64,000 nucleotides of DNA from Bradyrhizobium sp. CCBAU 51765 (GCF_015291725.1 NZ_CP030038.1:3647001-3711000); one strand, 5' to 3'. Counted from the first letter of the stretch, positions 1 through 8,818 are shown. The notes: generated from the sequence alone by a model not told the origin. Numbers and translations are program-made.

Positions 1-676
1 TGACGATGTCGGCGCCCTCGAGGCCCTCGCGCATGTCGCGCGCCACCTCGACGCCCATCCGCTCGATGCCGGGTGGCAGCAGGGTGGAGGGCCCGACGAC
101 GCGGACGCGGGCGCCCATGGTGTTGAGCAGGATGATGTTGGAGCGGGCCACGCGCGAATGCAGCACGTCGCCGCAGATCGCGACCACGAGGCCCTCGATA
201 CGGCCCTTGTTGCGGCGGATGGTGAGCGCGTCGAGCAGCGCCTGCGTCGGATGCTCGTGTGCGCCGTCGCCGGCATTGATCACGGAACCGTCAACCTTGC
301 GCGCCAGCAGTTCCACCGCGCCGGAGGCATGATGGCGCACCACCAGGATGTCCGGGTGCATCGCATTCAGTGTCACGGCAGTGTCGATCAGGGTCTCGCC
401 CTTGCGGATCGAGGACGAGGACACCGACATGTTCATGACGTCTGCGCCGAGCCGCTTGCCCGCGAGCTCGAACGAGGACTGGGTCCGGGTGGACGCCTCG
501 AAGAAGAGGTTCACCTGCGTCCGTCCACGCAGGACGGTGCGCTTCTTGTCAACCTGTCGGTTGACCTCGACATATTCTTCGGACAGGTCAAGGAGGCCGC
601 TGATGTCGGCCGCGGAAAGGCCCTCGATGCCCAGCAAATGCCGGTGGCCGAGGACGAAGGTCGATTTCGATGTCAT
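1..676 (-). CDS. pyrB: Aspartate carbamoyltransferase catalytic chain, 3' end cut off
   Basis: Condenses carbamoyl phosphate with aspartate to give carbamoyl aspartate, the committed step of pyrimidine synthesis, in the cytoplasm. Reading down from ATG at 674-676, 225 codons are visible and the frame leaves the window at position 1. The carbamoyl-phosphate loop STRTQSSFE and the HEHPTQAL motif are both present, so this is a full-type catalytic chain and not a paralogue that has lost its active site. About a quarter of the usual length of roughly 310 residues is missing to the left. A palindromic repeat lies just upstream (782-909), so the promoter is probably between 677 and 780. Confidence 0.95.
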   Translation of the reverse strand, partial: MTSKSTFVLGHRHLLGIEGLSAADISGLLDLSEEYVEVNRQVDKKRTVLRGRTQVNLFFEASTRTQSSFELAGKRLGADVMNMSVSSSSIRKGETLIDTAVTLNAMHPDILVVRHHASGAVELLARKVDGSVINAGDGAHEHPTQALLDALTIRRNKGRIEGLVVAICGDVLHSRVARSNIILLNTMGARVRVVGPSTLLPPGIERMGVEVARDMREGLEGADIV

Positions 677-781
677 TAAAAGCAGAGCTATAGGGGCGGA
701 TGGCGGGGGGAGCAAGGGGCAAAGAGCGGGGCGGGAGTTATCCCCTGATCTGTCGGCGCGGGCGGCGCGACGTCATCCTCT

Positions 782-909
782 CCGTCATGCCCGGGCTTGT
801 CCCGCCTGCGCGGCCGAAGCCGCTTCGGCGCGGCGAAGGCCCGGGCATCCACGCTCTTCTATCGCATTTGACGCAAAAGAACGTGGATGGCCGGGACAAG
901 CCATGACGG
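782..909. repeat. Palindromic intergenic repeat, copy A
   Basis: The element begins CCGTCATGCCCGGGC and ends CATGACGG, so its tips form an inverted repeat. Its first 72 bases (782-853) match the reverse complement of 3584-3655 with one mismatch. It holds an internal hairpin of alternating CCGAAGC/GCTTCGG type. The right tip supplies an ATG at 903 in frame with the downstream dipeptidase, which is probably not its real start. Confidence 0.85.
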
Positions 910-923
910 TTGGAGGCCATAGC

Positions 924-1673
924 GTGAGATCACTTCTGATTGCGACTGTCGTGATGGCTATCGTTTCGCCTTCCCACGCCCAACCTCTCCCCGGCGGCTT
1001 CGTTTACCTGCGCGACATCGATCCCAGCATCATCCAGGACATCCGCTACGCCACGTCGAACAATTTCGTCGGGCGTCCGCTCGCCGGCTATGGCGCCGGC
1101 GAATGCGTGGTGAAGCGCGAGGTGGGGCTGCGGCTGAAGGCGGTCCAGCAGGAACTGGCCGCGCAGAACCTATCGCTGAAAATGTTCGACTGCTACCGGC
1201 CGGCGCGGGCCTCCCTCGACATGGTCAAGTGGTCGCAGAACGGTCATGAGACTGCGGCCGAGCGGCGCTACAACCCAAACATTCCGAAGACCGAGCTGTT
1301 CCGCCTCGGCTACATTGCGAGCCGCTCGCAGCATTCCACGGGCGCGGCGCTCGATCTCACGCTGGTCGATCTCAAGGCCGACAATTCGGGCAGCTACGAC
1401 CCGTCGAAGACCTATGCCGACTGCACGGCGCCGGTTGCGATGCGCGTGCCGGAGGGCAGCGTCGACATGGGCACGGGCTACGACTGTACCGACGCAAAGG
1501 GGCATACCGCCGCGACCTCGATCAATCCGGAGCAGCGCACCTGGCGCAAGCGGCTGGTCGCAGCGATGGCCAGGCAAGGCTTTGTGAACTATTCGAAGGA
1601 GTGGTGGCATTTTTCCCTGCCGGGGGCCGGCGGGGCGGCCTATGATTTCCCGATCCAGCCCCGACCAAGGTAG
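924..1673 (+). CDS. VanX-like D-alanyl-D-alanine dipeptidase (peptidase M15D), exported
   Basis: Zinc dipeptidase expected to cleave D-Ala-D-Ala in the periplasm, for recycling cell-wall dipeptide. The GTG start at 924 is preferred because GGAGG lies 7 bases upstream and a clean signal peptide follows (residues 1-19, ending SHA before Gln20). The in-frame ATG at 903 falls inside a repeat tip. Metal and catalytic residues of the family are visible: SQHSTGAALD with His137 and Asp144, and EWWHFSL with Glu226 and His229, with the same spacing as in VanX. There is no vanA or vanH neighbour, so a recycling role is more likely than vancomycin resistance. That last point is inference. Confidence 0.85.
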   Translation: MRSLLIATVVMAIVSPSHAQPLPGGFVYLRDIDPSIIQDIRYATSNNFVGRPLAGYGAGECVVKREVGLRLKAVQQELAAQNLSLKMFDCYRPARASLDMVKWSQNGHETAAERRYNPNIPKTELFRLGYIASRSQHSTGAALDLTLVDLKADNSGSYDPSKTYADCTAPVAMRVPEGSVDMGTGYDCTDAKGHTAATSINPEQRTWRKRLVAAMARQGFVNYSKEWWHFSLPGAGGAAYDFPIQPRPR

Positions 1674-1709
1674 AGTTTGATTGAAGCAGATGCAGCCGCG
1701 AGTCGGATT

Positions 1710-1823
1710 ACCTCTCCCAAGGGGAGAGGTCGGCGCGAAGCGCCGGGTGAGGGGACCAGATCCCTCGATAGAGCGTAACCCCTCACCCGCGCCTCCGGCG
1801 CGACCTCTCCCGTCGGGAGAGGT
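1710..1823. repeat. Palindromic intergenic repeat (GGGAGAGGT / CCTCACCC type)
   Basis: Two short hairpins, CCTCTCCCAAGGGGAGAGG on the left and CCTCTCCCGTCGGGAGAGG on the right, are joined by GGGTGAGGG...CCCTCACCC arms, so the whole element can fold into a cruciform. It lies between vanX-like and aidB-like genes and could act as a terminator for the first. The same GGGTGAGGGG core recurs at 8744-8793. Confidence 0.8.
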
Positions 1824-1863
1824 GGCACCGCCCGCGCCGAGACAGATTTGATCGGAAGCGCCT

Positions 1864-3507
1864 ATGACCCAGCCGAGCTTTGCGACCCACGAGGTCTTCA
1901 ACCAGTCGCCGCCGTTCGAGGACGTCGACCTGTTCGCCGCGGACCTGCCGCTGGTGGAAGCGGTCAAGGCCAATGGCGGCGCGGCGGCGGAGCGGGAGCT
2001 GTCGGCGTTCGGCAAGCAATGGGGCTCGGCCGCGATGGCCGATCGCGGGCGCCTCGCGAACGAGAACACGCCGAAACTGCGCACCTTCGATGCCAAGGGC
2101 AATCGCCGCGACCAGGTCGAGTTTCATCCCGCCTATCACGAGCTGATGGCGCACAGTGCGCATGCGGGCGTGCATAATTCGACCTGGACAGCGGACGGAC
2201 GGCCAGCGGGCGATGCGGCCGAAGTCATTCGTGCCGCGAAGTTCTACATGGCCGCGCAAGTCGAGACCGGCCATCTCTGTCCGATCACGATGACACGCGC
2301 CGCCGTGGGTGCGCTGGCGATGCAGCCTGATTTGCTGGCGCGCGTCATGCCGGTGCTGTCGACGAAGAGCTACGATCCCACCTTCGTGCCGTGGTGGCAG
2401 AAGCGCGGCATGACGGTCGGCATGGGCATGACCGAGAAGCAGGGCGGTACCGACGTGCGCGCCAACATGACGCGCGCCGTGCGCGACGGGGACGGCTATC
2501 GCATTACCGGTCACAAATGGTTCATGTCGGCGCCGATGTGCGACGCGTTCCTGGTGCTGGCGCAGGCCGAAGGCGGGCTGACCTGTTTCTTCATGCCGCG
2601 CTTCGCGCCGGACGGCTCGGTCAACGCCATCCAGTTCCAGCGGCTGAAGGACAAGCTCGGCAACCGCTCCAACGCCTCGTCCGAGGTCGAGTTCGCCGGC
2701 GCTTATGCCGAAAGGGTCGGCGAGGAGGGCAAGGGCATCCGCACCATCATCCAGATGGTGCAGCTGACGCGGCAGGATTGCGCGATTGCGTCCGTTGGGC
2801 TGATGCGCTCGGGGCTTGCACATGCGCTGCATCACGCGCGGCACCGCAGCGTGTTCCAGAAGCATCTGGCCGATCAGCCCCTGATGCAGGCCGTGCTGTC
2901 GGACATGGCGCTGCATGTCGAGGCGAGCACGGCCCTGGTGATGCGGCTCTGCCGCGCCTTCGACCGCACGCCGCATGATGCGGCGGAGGCGGCCTATATG
3001 CGGCTGCTGACGCCCGCGATCAAATACTGGACCTGCAAGAGCGCGCCGCCGTTCCTCTACGAGGCGATGGAGTGCCTGGGCGGCAACGGCTATGTCGAGG
3101 ACGGCATTTTGGCGCGCCACTATCGGGAGTCGCCGGTCAATGCGATCTGGGAAGGTTCGGGCAACGTCATGTGCCTCGACGTGCTCCGCGCGCTCTCGCG
3201 CGAGCCGGAGCCGGCGATGGCGGTGCTGCAATCGCTTGCGGCCGAGACCAAGGGCCTGCCGGGAGCCGGTGAGGCGGCCACCTTCATCGGCCAGACCTTC
3301 CGTCGCGCCGACGGCGAGCGCGTCGCGCGCCTTGCCGTCGAGAAGCTGGCGCTGCTTGCTGCGACGGCTGCGCTCAATGGCGTGTCGGCGCACAATGCCG
3401 AATTGTTTGCGCGCACGCGCCTCGCGGCCAATCACGCCAGCATGTATGGCGCGGTCGAACTCGACAGCGGCGACGTGCGCGCGCTGCTGGAGCGGGCGCT
3501 GCCGTGA
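1864..3507 (+). CDS. AidB-like acyl-CoA dehydrogenase family flavoprotein
   Basis: FAD-dependent acyl-CoA dehydrogenase-fold protein of 547 residues. That is much longer than the 380 or so of ordinary acyl-CoA dehydrogenases and matches the AidB subgroup. The diagnostic FAD-side motif MTEKQGGTDVRAN is at residues 189-201. The C-terminal part has the family helical bundle motif ECLGGNGYVED and EGSGNVMCLDVLR. E. coli AidB belongs to the alkylation response and binds DNA, with a debated enzymatic role. Whether this protein shares that or acts on an acyl-CoA such as isovaleryl-CoA cannot be told from sequence. No ada or alkB gene is adjacent. Confidence 0.85.
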   Translation: MTQPSFATHEVFNQSPPFEDVDLFAADLPLVEAVKANGGAAAERELSAFGKQWGSAAMADRGRLANENTPKLRTFDAKGNRRDQVEFHPAYHELMAHSAHAGVHNSTWTADGRPAGDAAEVIRAAKFYMAAQVETGHLCPITMTRAAVGALAMQPDLLARVMPVLSTKSYDPTFVPWWQKRGMTVGMGMTEKQGGTDVRANMTRAVRDGDGYRITGHKWFMSAPMCDAFLVLAQAEGGLTCFFMPRFAPDGSVNAIQFQRLKDKLGNRSNASSEVEFAGAYAERVGEEGKGIRTIIQMVQLTRQDCAIASVGLMRSGLAHALHHARHRSVFQKHLADQPLMQAVLSDMALHVEASTALVMRLCRAFDRTPHDAAEAAYMRLLTPAIKYWTCKSAPPFLYEAMECLGGNGYVEDGILARHYRESPVNAIWEGSGNVMCLDVLRALSREPEPAMAVLQSLAAETKGLPGAGEAATFIGQTFRRADGERVARLAVEKLALLAATAALNGVSAHNAELFARTRLAANHASMYGAVELDSGDVRALLERALP

Positions 3508-3529
3508 GTGGGGCATTCTCAATCCACAT

Positions 3530-3655
3530 CGTCATGGGCGGGCTTGACCCGGCCATCCACGTCTTGAGTTGCGGCGCGAAGAACGTGGATGCCCGGGCCT
3601 TCGCCGCGCCGAAGCGGCTTCGGCCGCGCAGGCGGGACGAGCCCGGGCATGACGG
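3530..3655. repeat. Palindromic intergenic repeat, copy B
   Basis: Begins CGTCATGGGCGGGCTTG and ends GGGCATGACGG. Positions 3584-3655 are the reverse complement of 782-853 with a single mismatch over 72 bases, so copies A and B lie in opposite orientation around the vanX-like and aidB-like genes. Confidence 0.85.
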
Positions 3656-3694
3656 CTCTCTCGGCAGCTCGCCCGGTCTAACGAAAGCCTCCTG

Positions 3695-4465
3695 ATGGAC
3701 TCCCTCAATCCCGATCATCCGCCGATCTCAGCGGCGCCTGCCGATCTCGCGCCACGTGTCTGGAAGTTCTGGGGCACGGCGCTGTGGGGCGTCTTCATCT
3801 TCGTCGCGATGTTCGTCGGGCAGATCGGCGCCGTCGTTCTGCTGGCGGTGCAGCGCGGTCTTCCGATGGACCTGTCTTCGCTCCAGCTCATCGGCCGCGA
3901 GCCCCAGACGCTCGCGCTGTCGGTCATCACGGGCCTGCCGGCGACGCTGGCCGCGGTTTGGCTCGCCATCCGCATCAAGAAGGCGTCCTTTGTCGACTAT
4001 CTCGCGCTGCATTGGCCGTCCTGGAAGCAACTGCTGTTCGGCGCCGTCGGCCTCATCCTGATCGTGCTGGTCTGGGAGACGATGTCGCGCGCGCTGGGGC
4101 GCGAGGCGACGCCGGGCTTCATGACCGATCTGTTGAAATCGGGACGCGACAAGGGCGCTGCCCTGTTGCTCCTGTTCGCCTTCAGCGTGGCCGCGCCGAT
4201 GTCGGAAGAGATTCTGGCGCGAGGCTTCCTCTATCGCGGCTGGTCGGCGAGTTTCCTGCGCGTGCCCGGCGCGATCCTGCTGTCGTCGCTGATCTGGACG
4301 GTCGTGCACCTGCAATACGACCTGTACTTCCTCACCGAAGTCCTCGCCATCGGCCTGTGGTTCGGCTACATGCGCTATCGCTCCGGCTCGCTCTGGCTCA
4401 CCATCGTGCTCCACGCGCTGAACAATCTGACTGCGGTGGTGCTGACGATGTGGCTGGGGAGCTGA
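3695..4465 (+). CDS. CPBP family intramembrane metalloprotease
   Basis: Integral membrane protein of 256 residues with six or more hydrophobic segments. The CPBP/Abi (type II CAAX prenyl protease) motifs are present: EEILARG with Glu171, Glu172 and Arg176, His205 in the following helix (VVHLQY) and His240 in the last (HALNN). These are the residues thought to hold the catalytic site in the membrane. The bacterial substrate is not known and the sequence does not reveal it; some relatives give immunity to bacteriocins. It sits alone between aidB and a convergent transporter gene. Confidence 0.85.
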   Translation: MDSLNPDHPPISAAPADLAPRVWKFWGTALWGVFIFVAMFVGQIGAVVLLAVQRGLPMDLSSLQLIGREPQTLALSVITGLPATLAAVWLAIRIKKASFVDYLALHWPSWKQLLFGAVGLILIVLVWETMSRALGREATPGFMTDLLKSGRDKGAALLLLFAFSVAAPMSEEILARGFLYRGWSASFLRVPGAILLSSLIWTVVHLQYDLYFLTEVLAIGLWFGYMRYRSGSLWLTIVLHALNNLTAVVLTMWLGS

Positions 4466-4477
4466 GGTCTCATACTT

Positions 4478-4513
4478 CGTCATTGCGAGGGCAGCAAAGC
4501 AACCCAGAATCCT
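4478..4513. repeat. Half copy of the CGTCATTGCGAG repeat
   Basis: Starts CGTCATTGCGAGGGC and runs through AAGCAACCCAGAATCC, matching the left part of the elements at 43629-43745 and 52921-53009 but lacking the right arm. It stops at the termination codon of the minus-strand transporter gene. Confidence 0.65.
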
Positions 4514-5432
4514 AGGCCAGCGCGATCGCGATCGGCATCGTGATTGCCGCCAGGATCGTCTGCAGCGTGATGATCTGCGCCAGCAACGGCGCGTCGCCGC
4601 CCATCTGGCGGGCCAGCACATAGGCGCTGGGCGAGGTCGGCACGGCCGCGCAGATCGCGACGATTGCGAGGCTGTTGCCGGTGATGCCGAACCAGGCCGC
4701 GAGCCCCAGCGCGAGCGCGGGCATCAGCACCAGCTTCAGGCCGACGCCGATCGCTGCGCCCAGGCTGGGACGCAACAGCCCCTTCAGATGCAGGCCCGCG
4801 CCGGTGACGAGCAGGCCGATGGCGAGCGAGGACCGGCTCAGCGCGTCAGCCACCTCGTGCCAGAGTTTTGGCAGCGGCAGGTGCATCAGATTGACGGCAA
4901 GGCCGATCACGCACGCCCAGATCAGGGGATTGCGGATCACCGTCATGGCGATGGCGCGCGGGGATCGCTTCTCATGTGCGGCGTAGTGCGCGAGCACGGC
5001 GACGCTGAACACGTTGACCAGCGGGATGATCGCGACCATGGCCACGGAGGCGAGCGCAAGCCCGAGATCGCCGAACATGTTGGCGGCGATCGACAGCGCA
5101 ACGAAGGTCTGCCAGCGCGTTGCGCCCTGGAAGATCGAGGTGAAGGCGGGGCCATCGATGCCGAGCCGCGACAGCGCCGGCCGCAGCGCGAGACACAGCA
5201 GCGACATCGCGAGCGCCGACAGCAGCAGCGCGCCGCCGACGCCGGCGACCGGTACCCTGGAGAGGTCGGCCTTGACCAGGGTCTGGATCAGCAGCATCGG
5301 AAACAGCACGAAATAGGTCAGTTGCTCCAGCCCGTGCCATTGCGTGTCGAGACGCATCAGGCTGTGCTTCAGCACGACACCGAGCACGATGAGGATGAAG
5401 ACCGGCAGCAGCGCCGCGACCACGACCGGCAT
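4512..5432 (-). CDS. AEC family (auxin efflux carrier-like) permease
   Basis: Membrane transporter of 306 residues with about ten hydrophobic segments in two halves, as in the AEC / malonate-auxin permease family. The start MPVVVAALLPVFILIVLG places the first membrane helix at once. Families of this type carry organic acids or similar small anions; the substrate here is unknown. Only three bases separate it from the stop of ruvX, so the two genes are probably one transcript with ruvX first. Its stop codon touches a truncated intergenic repeat at 4478-4513. Confidence 0.85.
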   Translation of the reverse strand: MPVVVAALLPVFILIVLGVVLKHSLMRLDTQWHGLEQLTYFVLFPMLLIQTLVKADLSRVPVAGVGGALLLSALAMSLLCLALRPALSRLGIDGPAFTSIFQGATRWQTFVALSIAANMFGDLGLALASVAMVAIIPLVNVFSVAVLAHYAAHEKRSPRAIAMTVIRNPLIWACVIGLAVNLMHLPLPKLWHEVADALSRSSLAIGLLVTGAGLHLKGLLRPSLGAAIGVGLKLVLMPALALGLAAWFGITGNSLAIVAICAAVPTSPSAYVLARQMGGDAPLLAQIITLQTILAAITMPIAIALA

Positions 5433-5435
5433 GGA

Positions 5436-5927
5436 TCAGTCCGTCCCCGGCGCCGCGCGCAGATTTGCCAGACGGTCGAGCGCGCCCTGCAGGATGAAGA
5501 TCGCAGCATGCTCGTCGATCACCTCGGCGCGCTTGGCGCGGCTGACGTCCATGCCGATCAGCTCGCGCTCGACCGCCGCGGTCGAGAGGCGCTCGTCCCA
5601 GAGGCCGATGGGCAGCTGGGTCAGTCCGGCGAGATTGCGGGCGAAGGCGCGGGTGGATTGCGCGCGCGGACCCTCGCTGCCATCCATGTTGATGGGCAGG
5701 CCGAGCACGAAGCCGACCACCTTGCGCTCGGCTGCGATCGCGAGCAGCCGGGCGGCGTCCTGCTTGAACGCCTTGCGGGCGACGGTCTCGACGCCGGTGG
5801 CCAGCCGACGATCGGGATCGGACACGGCAACGCCGATGGTCTTGGTGCCGAGATCGAGCCCGACCAGCGCGCCGCGTTGGGGCCAGTGGGTTGCAGCATC
5901 GACGAGGGGCAGGATAAGAGCCGGCAT
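5436..5927 (-). CDS. ruvX: RuvX/YqgF Holliday-junction resolvase-like nuclease (pre-16S rRNA nuclease)
   Basis: RNase H-fold nuclease of the YqgF family, implicated in 5' maturation of 16S rRNA and named for its likeness to RuvC. Motifs seen: [16 protein letters not shown] with the first catalytic Asp, [23 protein letters not shown], and the C-terminal IDEHAA with the last acidic residue. The start MPALILPL at 5927 gives 163 residues, close to the family norm. In-frame upstream ATG at 5939 and GTG at 5951 are also possible, as no strong ribosome site decides. Followed after 3 bases by the AEC permease gene. Confidence 0.93.
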   Translation of the reverse strand: MPALILPLVDAATHWPQRGALVGLDLGTKTIGVAVSDPDRRLATGVETVARKAFKQDAARLLAIAAERKVVGFVLGLPINMDGSEGPRAQSTRAFARNLAGLTQLPIGLWDERLSTAAVERELIGMDVSRAKRAEVIDEHAAIFILQGALDRLANLRAAPGTD

Positions 5928-5972
5928 GGCGTAGCGCATATCACGCGTCACGCAGCGGAGTGAACCCGGAAC

Positions 5973-6200
5973 ATGGATGCGCTGACATTATTCGGCCTGT
6001 TCGCCGTCACGGCGATGCTGGTCACCTACGCCCTGGAGGACCGCAGCCATTGGTTCGTGCTGCTGTTCGCCGCATCCTGCGCGCTCGGCTCGGTCTACGG
6101 TTTTCTGCAGGGCGCCTGGCCGTTCGGGCTGGTCGAGGCGATCTGGTCCGTCGTGGCGCTGCGGCGGTGGCATCTGAAGGCGACAGCAAGATGCGGGTGA
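5973..6200 (+). CDS. Small membrane protein of unknown function
   Basis: 75 residues. Three hydrophobic stretches are visible ([35 protein letters not shown], and [14 protein letters not shown]), so an inner-membrane protein is likely. The last segment [12 protein letters not shown] ends in a basic cap. It is divergent from ruvX, with starts only about 45 bases apart, so the two promoters must overlap. I recognise no named domain; small proteins of this pattern are common next to core genes in Rhizobiales, but that is from memory. Confidence 0.65.
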   Translation: MDALTLFGLFAVTAMLVTYALEDRSHWFVLLFAASCALGSVYGFLQGAWPFGLVEAIWSVVALRRWHLKATARCG

Positions 6201-6472
6201 GAATGGCCACGCACAAATGCAACGATCGTTTGTGGTGAATCTCACACGGGCGACGTCGCAGGCCATGGCATGATGTCGCGTCCCCAGCAGCGCATGTCGA
6301 TTGACGCTCTGGTTGCGGAGCGATAGAAATATAGGTCTAAAGTAGTGTGGGGCGCGTGCCCCCGATTTTGAGAACGATCGGCAGCGGCCGGCAGTCAGGC
6401 CCGCGCTGCAACCTTGGCGCAGATTTTCAGGCGCCGACCATGTCCAATACTCGCCCTATATTTTGAGAGGTC
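6201..6472. other. Intergenic leader of the protease-nuclease gene
   Basis: About 270 bases without a convincing gene. The segment from 6320 (AGAAATATAGGTCTAAAG) is richer in A+T than the surroundings and is the best place for a promoter. GAGAGG near 6464-6469 is the likely ribosome site for the gene at 6473. No repeat arms or tRNA seen. Confidence 0.5.
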
Positions 6473-8707
6473 ATGATGCTCATCAAGCCAAGCCTGATCG
6501 CGGGCTCAGAAAGGCGATTCAAGCAGGCCGAGTTCTCACCCGAGGCCTTGAACCGAAAATTGGGCGACGGTCCGATCGAGATGACCGTCGAGAAGATGCG
6601 CCTGCGTCAGCGTCAGCTGCTGGCCGAGACGCGCGACGTGCAAGCGGCCGAGATCGGCCTGGAGCGGATCATCCAGGGCAATGATCTCGACAGCATCAAT
6701 TATCTTGCCAAGGGGACCGCCGCCGCGCGCTCGGTCTGCCGTATTCAGCTCAGGGATACCAAGTCGAATCTGCTCGGCTATGGCTCCGGCTTTCTGATCG
6801 GGCCCGGCCTGCTGCTGACGAACCATCATGTCTTCGGCCGGCCGGCCGACGCAGCCCATTCGATCGCCGATTTCAACTACGAACTGGACGCTTCGGGAGA
6901 GGAGCGTGTGCCGGTGAGGTTCGGATTCGAACCGGGCAGATTCTTCTACACCAATGACCGGCTGGACTTCTCTGTCGTCGCGGTGGCGCCGACCTCGTTG
7001 TCAGGCCACGAGGAACTCGAGGATTGGGGATGGCTGCCGCTCAGTGACGCGCCCGGCAAGGCGGATCCGGGGGAGTATCTCACCATCGTCCAGCATCCCA
7101 GCGGGCAGATGAAGCAGGTCTGCGTCCGCGAGAACAAGCTGCTCAAATATGTCGGCGACTTCCTCTGGTACAATACCGATACGACGGCCGGATCATCGGG
7201 CTCGCCGGCGTTCAACCGCTTCTGGCAAGTGGTTGCGCTGCACCACAGCGGTGTTCCCCGGAAGAATGCGCAGGGCCGTACCCTGACCAAGGACGGCAAG
7301 GTGTGGAAGCCGTCGATGGACGAATCCTCGATCGACTGGATCGCCAATGAAGGCATCCGGATCAGCGCGATCGTCGCCGATCTCAAGGTGGCCGTCGGCT
7401 CTCACCCTCTGATCAGGCCGGTGCTCGACGAGATGGAGCCGCCGAGCCGGCGCGAAATCGAGCGAGCCTCGCCGTCGCCGGTTGCCGCAACTCCGTACGG
7501 CGCCAATGTCTGGGTCGAGCAATCCGTCGACGGCACGTCTTTGGTGGTCCCGATCCGCGTTCCGCTGCCGATCTTCAGGAAGGAGATTCCTCTCGCTCCA
7601 ACGGCGCCGCTACCGAGCCCGGCGGGAGGTCATGGCAATGGCCGGACGCCGAACGGCGGCAAGCGCAACGGCGGCACGCCATTGATCGCGCCGCCGACCG
7701 GCCTGTTGCCTCACATCAGTGCGAGGAACGGCCTGCCGATGGAGGCCGTGCATATCGATCAGAGCACGCTGAAATCGCGTCCCGGATACAAGGCGAATTT
7801 TCTGGGCACCGGCAAGTTTTCGGTCCCGTTGCCGAAGATTCCGGCCGCCCTCAAGTCCAGGATCGCGATGCTCAAGGGCCGCTCCAGGCAGTTCGAGCTG
7901 AAATATTTCAACTACAGCGTCGTCATGAACAAGGAGCGCGGGCTCGCCTTCTTCAGCTGCGTCAATATCGACGGCGGCAAGCAGCAGGACGTCGGCAGGC
8001 GTGAAGGTGATTCCTGGCTGCGCGATCCGCGCATCGACGAGGATGCCCAGATCGGCGACGAGTTCTACCGCAAGCAGGCCACTTTCGAGGCCGATCGCAG
8101 CAAGAATCCGTTCGACCGCGGTCATCTGGTGCGCCGCCTCGACGCGACCTGGGGCGACACCGTCGCCGCGGCCAAGCAGCATGGCGACGATTCCTTCCAT
8201 TTCACCAACTGCTCGCCGCAGTTCTTCTCGTTCAATCAGGGCAAGCAGCTCTGGGCAGGACTGGAGGATTACACGCGCGATGTCCTGCTCGAAGGCGAGG
8301 AGAAGGGCATCGTCATGAACGGCCCGGTGTTCGATGGGCCGGATGCCGATGGCTCCGATCTGCCCAATCCGGCCGGCCGGCCGCACAAGGATCCGAGCTT
8401 CGGCGGCGTTCAAATCCCGAAGTATTTCTGGAAGATACTGATCCGCCGCAACGACGATGACGACGCTCTCAAGGCGGCGGCATTCCTGATGAGCCAGCGT
8501 AAGCAGGTGATGGAGATCGACCGTATCCAGGAGGCGGATCTGCTCGAGCGGATGTCCGAGGAGGATGTCAGCGTCTTCCAGGTCCCGATCGCGGACCTGA
8601 CGAAACTGACCAAGCTCGACTTCGGCAATCTCGCCGACGCGGATTCGCACGAGGCGACCTCGGTCGGCCCGCGGCGGATCGAATCCTATGAGGACATTCG
8701 GATCTAG
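6473..8707 (+). CDS. Trypsin-like serine protease fused to DNA/RNA non-specific endonuclease (NUC1)
   Basis: 744-residue two-enzyme protein. Residues 1-90 are a charged helical leader with the phrase NDLDSINYLAKGTAAARSVCRI. Residues 95-300 form a trypsin/V8-like protease: GSGFLIGPGLLLTNHHV gives catalytic His119, LDFSVVAVA gives Asp165, and GSSGSPAF gives nucleophile Ser242. Residues 305-440 are a Pro/Gly-rich linker (for example GGHGNGRTPNGGKRNGG). Residues 440-725 match the DNA/RNA non-specific nuclease fold: DRGH at 548-551 with general-base His551, and FTNCSPQFFSFN with Asn579 and Asn588 at the metal site. There is no signal peptide, so it is probably cytoplasmic, unlike secreted nucleases of this fold. 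The gene stands alone. ATG at 6476 is equally possible. Confidence 0.88.
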   Translation: MMLIKPSLIAGSERRFKQAEFSPEALNRKLGDGPIEMTVEKMRLRQRQLLAETRDVQAAEIGLERIIQGNDLDSINYLAKGTAAARSVCRIQLRDTKSNLLGYGSGFLIGPGLLLTNHHVFGRPADAAHSIADFNYELDASGEERVPVRFGFEPGRFFYTNDRLDFSVVAVAPTSLSGHEELEDWGWLPLSDAPGKADPGEYLTIVQHPSGQMKQVCVRENKLLKYVGDFLWYNTDTTAGSSGSPAFNRFWQVVALHHSGVPRKNAQGRTLTKDGKVWKPSMDESSIDWIANEGIRISAIVADLKVAVGSHPLIRPVLDEMEPPSRREIERASPSPVAATPYGANVWVEQSVDGTSLVVPIRVPLPIFRKEIPLAPTAPLPSPAGGHGNGRTPNGGKRNGGTPLIAPPTGLLPHISARNGLPMEAVHIDQSTLKSRPGYKANFLGTGKFSVPLPKIPAALKSRIAMLKGRSRQFELKYFNYSVVMNKERGLAFFSCVNIDGGKQQDVGRREGDSWLRDPRIDEDAQIGDEFYRKQATFEADRSKNPFDRGHLVRRLDATWGDTVAAAKQHGDDSFHFTNCSPQFFSFNQGKQLWAGLEDYTRDVLLEGEEKGIVMNGPVFDGPDADGSDLPNPAGRPHKDPSFGGVQIPKYFWKILIRRNDDDDALKAAAFLMSQRKQVMEIDRIQEADLLERMSEEDVSVFQVPIADLTKLTKLDFGNLADADSHEATSVGPRRIESYEDIRI

Positions 8708-8743
8708 GACCCAGGTTCTTGGAGTGGGGACCGACGCGGCTTT

Positions 8744-8793
8744 CGGGTGAGGGGAGCGGTGTGCTCTGTCGAGACACTGATAGCCCTCACCCG
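8744..8793. repeat. 10-bp inverted repeat between convergent genes
   Basis: CGGGTGAGGG at 8744-8753 pairs exactly with CCCTCACCCG at 8784-8793. The core is the same as in the larger element at 1710-1823, so this may be a decayed copy. It lies between the ends of two converging genes and could serve both as a terminator, though no T-run follows. Confidence 0.6.
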
Positions 8794-8818
8794 GAGCGCT
8801 TGCGATGCGGGCCGCGCG

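Noticed and set aside
1783..3522. Minus-strand frame opposite the aidB-like gene
   Set aside because: His/Arg-rich shadow of the real coding strand.
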